Positions 59,745 to 64,000 of a stretch of DNA of 64,000 bases are shown here, in pieces. The notes under the pieces were generated by a model that did not search any database, had not been told where the DNA came from, and saw only the letters and a list, made by a program, of their open reading frames with translations. Each line of letters opens with the position of its first letter. The first letter of the stretch is position 1. Both the position numbers and the translations under genes were made by a program. The stretch comes from Diploptera punctata (lineage: Eukaryota; Arthropoda; Insecta; Blattodea; Blaberidae), in contig JASPKZ010002332.1 in the NCBI GenBank assembly GCA_030220185.1, positions 496,001 through 560,000 of the forward strand. The letters run 5' to 3'.

Positions 59745-60089
59745 TTTATATGAGGAGAGGTAAGAAACATTTAATTTCACCATAAATTAAACCTCATAGT
59801 GATTAATTCCTATAAAAGTTATATAAAAAAAAGAAAATAAATTAACCTGTTTTATTTATTTTCATTCTTCATTTTCTGTTAAAATTTTAAAAAAAATGTT
59901 TAGGTCTGAGAGGCTGGGTACAAATAATTTCAAATGGTGTTGTATAATTATAATTCATAATATTACCACCAGACGGTGCTGAATTTCATATTAGTATCAC
60001 ATAAAAATTGAAAAATGTAGATGTCGTTAGTTCTACACTAGCGCCGCTTGTGGCATGGATGCAAAACTCATCCACTTTCTCCTCTGGAT

Positions 60090-60385
60090 ATTCTGTGATT
60101 AAAACAAATAGAAAAACCCAAAGAACTCATAGTTTGGAAAAAAATTTTCATTAAAAAAAATGGAAAGGAGAAATTAATGAAATTCAAAATTCCCGGAGAA
60201 AATTGTTTCATTTCGAGCTTCTTCAGTCTACCAACAGAGGGAACAGGAGGCAGCTCTTCAAGACGACAAAACAACGGTCATGAAAATACTGAGAATGAAA
60301 CTGAAGAAGAAAGTTCTGAAACTGGTCTAAGAAGAAGAAGAATAATATGAGGTGAGGTGATAAAATTTTACTTGAATAATTGAAT
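60090..60385 (+). pseudogene. Penelope-like 3' fragment with hammerhead (E15b)
   Basis: The degraded frame reads IEKPKELIVWKKIFI, MKFKIPGENC, then ENTENETEEESSETGLRRRR running through the ribozyme. The 3' end is GAGGTGAGGTGATAAAATTT, at about 60350-60370. It is interrupted on its right by the next element's target duplication. Confidence 0.6.
60280..60336 (+). ncRNA. Hammerhead motif of E15b
   Basis: CTGAGAA (G8 changed to A; 60289-60295), T, GAAACT...AGTTCT, GAA, ACTGGT, C (60318-60327). Stem II is imperfect. Confidence 0.55.
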
Positions 60386-60397
60386 AGAATATTACCT

Positions 60398-60858
60398 ATG
60401 ATTGTAGCAAAGTATACATAGGAAAAACAAAAAGGAATTTGGAAACACGCACTAAAGAACATTTTAGAAATATTAAAAATTGAGAAATTGAAAAATCAGC
60501 AATTGCTGCACATAGTTTACTAGAACATCATAAAATTGAAAAAGAAACGAAACTTTTGAAACGATTGGATAAACCGTTGGAATTGACAATTTGGGAAATG
60601 ATATTCATTCAGAAGAATAAATATCGATCTATGAATTTCGATATTCCGGTGGATAAAAATTTAATTACAAAGTTTATAATCCCAACGAAAGATGGCAGCA
60701 CAAGAAGTGATGTCACCAAAGAAACCAACAATCACGGAATTTCATCAGTGGAAACCATGACTGAAGAAGGACATGATTTTGTCTGAAACCGTCGGTATCA
60801 AAGAAGTTTGAAAATGTATGAGGTGAGTCGATTAAAATATGTTCTCCACTCACTATTA
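60398..60858 (+). mobile_element. Penelope-like 3' end E15 inserted exactly at a splice donor
   Basis: Flanked by the 12-bp duplication AGAATATTACCT (60386-60397, 60859-60870). On the minus strand this is AG-GTAATATTCT, the last two exon bases plus the donor of the exon at 60869-61131. It contains a GIY-YIG tail (YDCSKVYIGKTKRNLETRTK, then IEKSAIAAHSLLEHHKIEKE), an ORF end MTEEGHDFV and a hammerhead. A single direct copy, not inverted. Confidence 0.85.
60752..60806 (+). ncRNA. Hammerhead motif of E15
   Basis: CTGAAGA (60761-60767), stem II AGGACA...TGTCT, GAA, ACCGTCGGT (self-pairing with a central T), A (60785-60797). Stem I TGA/TCA. The ORF stop TGA overlaps the GAA box. Confidence 0.65.
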
Positions 60859-60868
60859 AGAATATTAC

Positions 60869-61131
60869 CTGTTGTACTGTATGAGGCAGTGCAGCTGTGG
60901 GTTGTGATGGAAGTATCTGCTGCGTTGTCGGCTGATTGGTTGTATTGCTGCTTTGTTTCGACTGCATCTTGTTTGGTTTTGAACGAGACACCTGCGCTCC
61001 TGGATGAGCTTGTGGTATCAGACGCAGAACATTACCCACTGCTTTTGTACGACCTTCACGGAATACCTGGATAATATCCATGCTTTCATGTAATACCTTC
61101 AATTGATACAAATTTTGCATTTGCAATTCCA
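60869..61131 (-). CDS. Penultimate exon of the unidentified minus-strand gene
   Basis: An acceptor TAG (minus; AG at 61132-61133) opens a 263-nt exon: two bases completing a split codon, then 87 codons. It ends CAG before donor GTAATATTC (GT at 60867-60868) in phase 0. The peptide has a helical first half (ELQMQNLYQLKVLHESMDII, then VFREGRTKAVGNVLRLIPQ) and a Gln/Ser/Pro/Thr-rich low-complexity second half. It splices in frame to 55844. No family recognised. The upstream exons would lie right of 61133, in or beyond the window; none was recognised. Penelope insertion E15 duplicated its donor site. Confidence 0.7.
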
Positions 61132-61133
61132 CT

Positions 61134-61600
61134 ACACATAGAGGAGAGAAAACAGCAAAATCAAATTATTTGGTGAGAAACAGATGAAGTGCAAGTAAAT
61201 AAAGGAGATTATGATAAAAATATTGTGGTTAAATCACAATTAGAAGGTAATATTTGAAAAAAAAAAAAAGATAAAGTACTCATCTTCTACCTTTCTTCCT
61301 CATGTTTTTTCCTTCTTTTGTGTTTGTAAGCATCTATTGTCTTCATTAATTAGTTTTTTGAGTGTTATAATGTGTAAGTTAAATAACATAGATAATATTT
61401 GTTAGGTATGCACTACTCACCTCATATTTGTAGCTTCTAAATCAGTGTTTCCGAAACTTTTGAAACTCCTGGTTCTCTACCAATCATATATCAAAAGTAT
61501 CCTCATGTCAGAGATGATCATGTAATCAATTAAAATTCTAATTTTATTGGGGCTAATGATTAAAAATATTATGGACATAACAAATAGGAGGACAAGGAAA
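61134..61600. other. Intron sequence with a worn foldback fragment
   Basis: At about 61395-61500 are ACTACTCACCTCATATTTGT and CCGAAACTTTTGAAACTCC, resembling the end of a foldback arm but without a core. Otherwise nothing recognised. Confidence 0.4.
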
Positions 61601-61667
61601 ATAAATTGATTAATAAGAATTAAATGAATCGTGAATACTTCTTACCTCAACTTCTATGTTTTTTTTA

Positions 61668-61720
61668 ACACAGCACTGCAGTATCAGCAACCTTTGTCAC
61701 CATCCTCAGCTGTTTTCACG
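61668..61720 (-). ncRNA. Hammerhead motif of E17 (GAA box damaged)
   Basis: Minus strand: CTGAGGA (61703-61709), T, GGTGAC-AAA-GGTTGC, then GATACTGCAGTG in place of GAAACTGCAGTH. The palindrome ACTGCAGT is intact, but the GAA box and the cleavage residue are not. Confidence 0.5.
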
Positions 61721-62532
61721 ACTGTCACTTTTTTCTTTTGTCGGTAATTATCCAAACTGCCATCTGATGTTCTTTTGAAGGAATTATTTTCTAAACTGCC
61801 ATCTGGTGTTCTTTTGAAGGAATCATTTTCTAAACTGCCATCTGTTGTATTTTTGAATAACTTTGTAATCAAGCTCGGTTCGTCTGGAATCTCGAAGTTC
61901 ATGGTTCTAGTATGGTTTTTTTGAATATACATCTTTTCCAAAACTGTTAAATCTAAAGGTTTGGATAGATGTTTCAAACATTTTGCTTCTTTTTCAATTC
62001 TATGATGCTCTAATAAACTATGTGCTGCCATAGTTGATTTTTCAATTTCTCCATTTTTTATGTTTCTGAAGTGTTCTTTTTTACGAGTACCCAAGTTCCT
62101 TTTTGTTTTTCCTATATATATCCTGTTGCAATCTTTGCAATCAATTTGATAATTTCCAGATTTTTTGTTGTCTGGAGTGTTAACTTTATTATTAGTTAAA
62201 AGAAGATTACCCAGGCTGAATTTGTTAATAGGAGCCAATGTTATATTAAATTTTCTGACAATTTTTTGAAACGTATTACGAACTTCAGGACGGTAAGTAA
62301 ATTTCTTGAATTTTACATCTTTCTTGGTATCTTGTTGTAGGATGGTGTATTCCTGTGACCCTTTCTGTTGTTTAAATTTCTTTAATTTATTCTTTATTAT
62401 GTCTTCATGAAAACCATTTATTTTAGCAACATGTACAATATGATTATATTCATTATCAAAATCTTCTACATTAAGTGTAATATTTATCAATCTGTGTAAT
62501 AGATTATTGAAAATTGCATGTTTATGTGACAC
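61684..62532 (-). CDS. Penelope-like ORF C-terminal part with intact GIY-YIG endonuclease
   Basis: A 282-codon open frame starting MSHKHAIFNNLLHRLINITL and ending at TGA 61684. Residues 1-120 are the connector region (VKFKKFTYRPEV, KFNITLAPINKFS). About residues 125-155 are the GIY-YIG core: SGNYQIDCKDCNRIYIGKTK (Asn for Ile in the GIY motif), with the CxxC zinc-ligand pair. Then come IEKSTMAAHSLLEHHRIEKE and LTVLEKMYIQKN. The tail has three degenerate TPDGSLENNSFKR repeats and ends KTAEDGDKGC inside the hammerhead. RT is absent, so this is a 5'-truncated copy; its frame is the best preserved of this family here. Confidence 0.8.
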   Translation of the reverse strand: MSHKHAIFNNLLHRLINITLNVEDFDNEYNHIVHVAKINGFHEDIIKNKLKKFKQQKGSQEYTILQQDTKKDVKFKKFTYRPEVRNTFQKIVRKFNITLAPINKFSLGNLLLTNNKVNTPDNKKSGNYQIDCKDCNRIYIGKTKRNLGTRKKEHFRNIKNGEIEKSTMAAHSLLEHHRIEKEAKCLKHLSKPLDLTVLEKMYIQKNHTRTMNFEIPDEPSLITKLFKNTTDGSLENDSFKRTPDGSLENNSFKRTSDGSLDNYRQKKKVTVVKTAEDGDKGC

Positions 62533-62683
62533 ATGATTAAAACCCAGTCGCTGATACTGCAGTGCTGTGTTTAAAAAAACATAGAAGTATGAGGTAAGAA
62601 GAATTCATGATTCATTTAATTCTCATTAATAAAACCTCATAATGTTAAAAATTCCCAAAGTTATTATATAAAAATTGATTAAT

Positions 62684-63205
62684 ATTTATATCCCCATGCA
62701 TATAATCATCTCTATAACTGATTTCTGAATCTTTATTTATTTTTTAACAGATTACTGTTTTAGGTAGAGAAATTAAGTTAAGTAACAGTTCTGGAATGTG
62801 AAGAACGTTACTTGCAGATTCATTTATATTCATTAATATTAAATTACAAAGCTTCCTGATAACAAAATTAACACTATCTTATAGAAACTAGATTATGTAC
62901 CAAAAAAAATTAAACCTATGCAGACATTGGCATTTTATCATTTCTAATAATTGATAGTAACCTCAATTTGGCTCTCTTGCAATCATGAAGATTTAAATTA
63001 AGCCTCATAATGATATTTCCTATAATAGTTCAAAACAAATAAATTTTCTATTAATCAATAATACAACAACAAATCCCCCCTAATTAAATTTATAGCTTCC
63101 CTACAAATAATATTACCTTAATAATATTTATCTTTATTTAACCCTTATTCCAGTAGTAAAAATTATTGACATCTTTAAAGGTCCACAACATCAAATAAAT
63201 TAATG
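62684..63205. other. No gene; one foldback terminus
   Basis: AAGCCTCATAATGATATTTCC at about 63000 is an isolated foldback end. The rest is AT-rich without identity. Confidence 0.4.
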
Positions 63206-63210
63206 AATAA

Positions 63211-63545
63211 GTCCACTGCTGTGGTCTCGAGGGAGCGTGCTGCCTTGTCACGCAGCGGGCCCGGGTTCGATCCCCGGTCAGGACAGTTTTTCTGGGTGAG
63301 GTTTTTCCTCAGATGTAAGACAAATGTCAGGAAAACTTTAAGGCCCAAACGGTTCCCGAAATCACATGACCATTGCAATCATGATCATTCATATTCATCT
63401 TAGATTAAGCTTAGGATTAGGGGCTCTCCTGGTGCACCACTACCATCATCATCACCCATCATATCATCGGGGCAATATAACCCCGCCTTCCAGGTGCCCC
63501 AACCTCAGAAGTGGGTTACAATTACGCCATTGCCAGGAGAGAAAC
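63211..63545 (+). repeat. SINE-A copy 7 with a different 3' part
   Basis: Head GTGGTCTCGAGGGAGCGTGC and B box GGGTTCGATCCCC are well preserved up to the ATCACATGACC block. The 3' part (GGGGCTCTCCTGGTGCACC, CCGCCTTCCAGGTGCCCC) differs from other copies. It is either a subfamily or a chimera. Confidence 0.6.
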
Positions 63546-64000
63546 CAGAAATATCTAAAATGACAAAAACTGGGGGGCATTAAAAAAAAATTTAATGAAT
63601 AAACCTTTACAAATTAGACACCAATTACTCAAAATTGCAAATGATCTCTTAATTGATTTATCTTTTGCAGAAAGTTTGGTGGCATAACTGGGAGCTGGGA
63701 TATATACGTTTAGAACCACTGCCCTAAATTAAATCTTAACATGCATATTATATTTGAACAGTAAATACTTATATATATTTGACATTAGCACTTAATTTTA
63801 TTATTTTGTATTTTATTGTTTTTTATAGTCTCAGTATTAATCATGAAGAGGTAAAGAAAATGCTTGATGGTTTTAATCTTCATGGAAATAAGTGTTATTT
63901 TTTGTAGATTCTGAAAATGAATTTGTAGGTTTTTAATTAAAATTACAGTGGAGGAAACACTATGAGGTATTTACATTAATGAATGAGTTGGAAAAAATGC
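63546..64000. other. Window end; foldback terminus at 63950
   Basis: Non-coding. GGAGGAAACACTATGAGG at about 63950-63967 followed by TATTTACATTAATG is the start of another foldback element cut by the window edge. Confidence 0.45.

Larger units (their letters stand above)
59468..59832. mobile_element. Penelope-derived foldback E14 (365 bp)
   Basis: Flanked by the 12-bp duplication GAAAATAAATTA (59456-59467, 59833-59844). The arms mirror ATTAAATGTTTCTTACCTC and TATGTCGATC.GAAGAAACTC. Both arms hold complete hammerheads. The right end extends with AAACCTCATAGTGATTAATT. Confidence 0.85.
61615..62671 (-). mobile_element. Penelope-like element E17 (1057 bp)
   Basis: Flanked by the 12-bp duplication AAATTGATTAAT (61603-61614, 62672-62683). 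The left end is the 3' end on the minus strand. The right end (about 62550-62671) is an inverted copy of that 3' end and runs further, to AACCTCATAATGTTAAAAAT. The interior holds one uninterrupted ORF with the endonuclease. Confidence 0.85.

Overview
The window is eukaryotic, AT-rich and almost entirely transposon-derived. Split genes with GT/AG introns, AATAAA signals, and Penelope-like, LINE, SINE, piggyBac, hAT and pogo elements point to an insect with a large, repeat-rich genome. A hemimetabolous lineage (cockroach, termite or stick insect type) is my guess, at low confidence. There are no operons, rRNA genes, convincing functional tRNA genes or CRISPR arrays.

Host genes are few. The last coding exon of MED9 is at 7798-7938 (+). 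A compact pair at 12.3-13.7 kb (+) holds an NCBP2-AS2 homologue (81 aa) and an intronless YIPF3 homologue (233 aa). Two phase-compatible exons at 60869-61131 and 55629-55844 (-) form the 3' end of an unidentified gene with an Arg/Gly-rich C-terminus, split by a 5.0 kb intron full of transposons.

Layout. 1-6.4 kb: degenerate long direct repeats and nested tRNA-headed repeat arrays. 6.5-9.6 kb: Tigger element, MED9 exon, a long inverted repeat, a pogo-like element. 10.3-12.3 kb: SINE, tandem repeat, two hammerhead-bearing foldback elements, a mariner remnant. 14.1-16.3 kb: tRNA-headed inverted oligomers. 18.3-29.1 kb: LINE tails, a decayed hAT element (19.1-25.4 kb) split by a Penelope-like insertion, and an RTE-like LINE broken by a SINE and a foldback element. 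31.2-33.8 kb: piggyBac. 36.1-37.9 kb: Penelope-like element with reverse transcriptase and GIY-YIG domains. 38.3-42.5 kb: nearly intact CR1/L2-like LINE. 43.4-54.3 kb: more tRNA-headed elements, foldbacks and decayed LINEs. 55-63 kb: the minus-strand gene and the Penelope copies in its introns.

Two interlocking systems stand out. (1) At least ten Penelope-derived elements carry a minimal hammerhead ribozyme whose stem III is a short palindrome, different in each family but still self-complementary. Several elements encode the ribozyme core inside the 3' end of their own ORF. (2) Repeat units of about 250-300 bp, each headed by a tRNA-like sequence with A and B boxes and followed by a TTTTT terminator, occur as multimers. 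Five well-bounded insertions each have an inverted 5' part, a direct 3' part, and in most of them a common tail and 12-13 bp target duplications. The Penelope elements show the same inverted-5'/direct-3' form and 11-13 bp duplications. I infer that the tRNA-headed units may be non-autonomous partners of the Penelope machinery.
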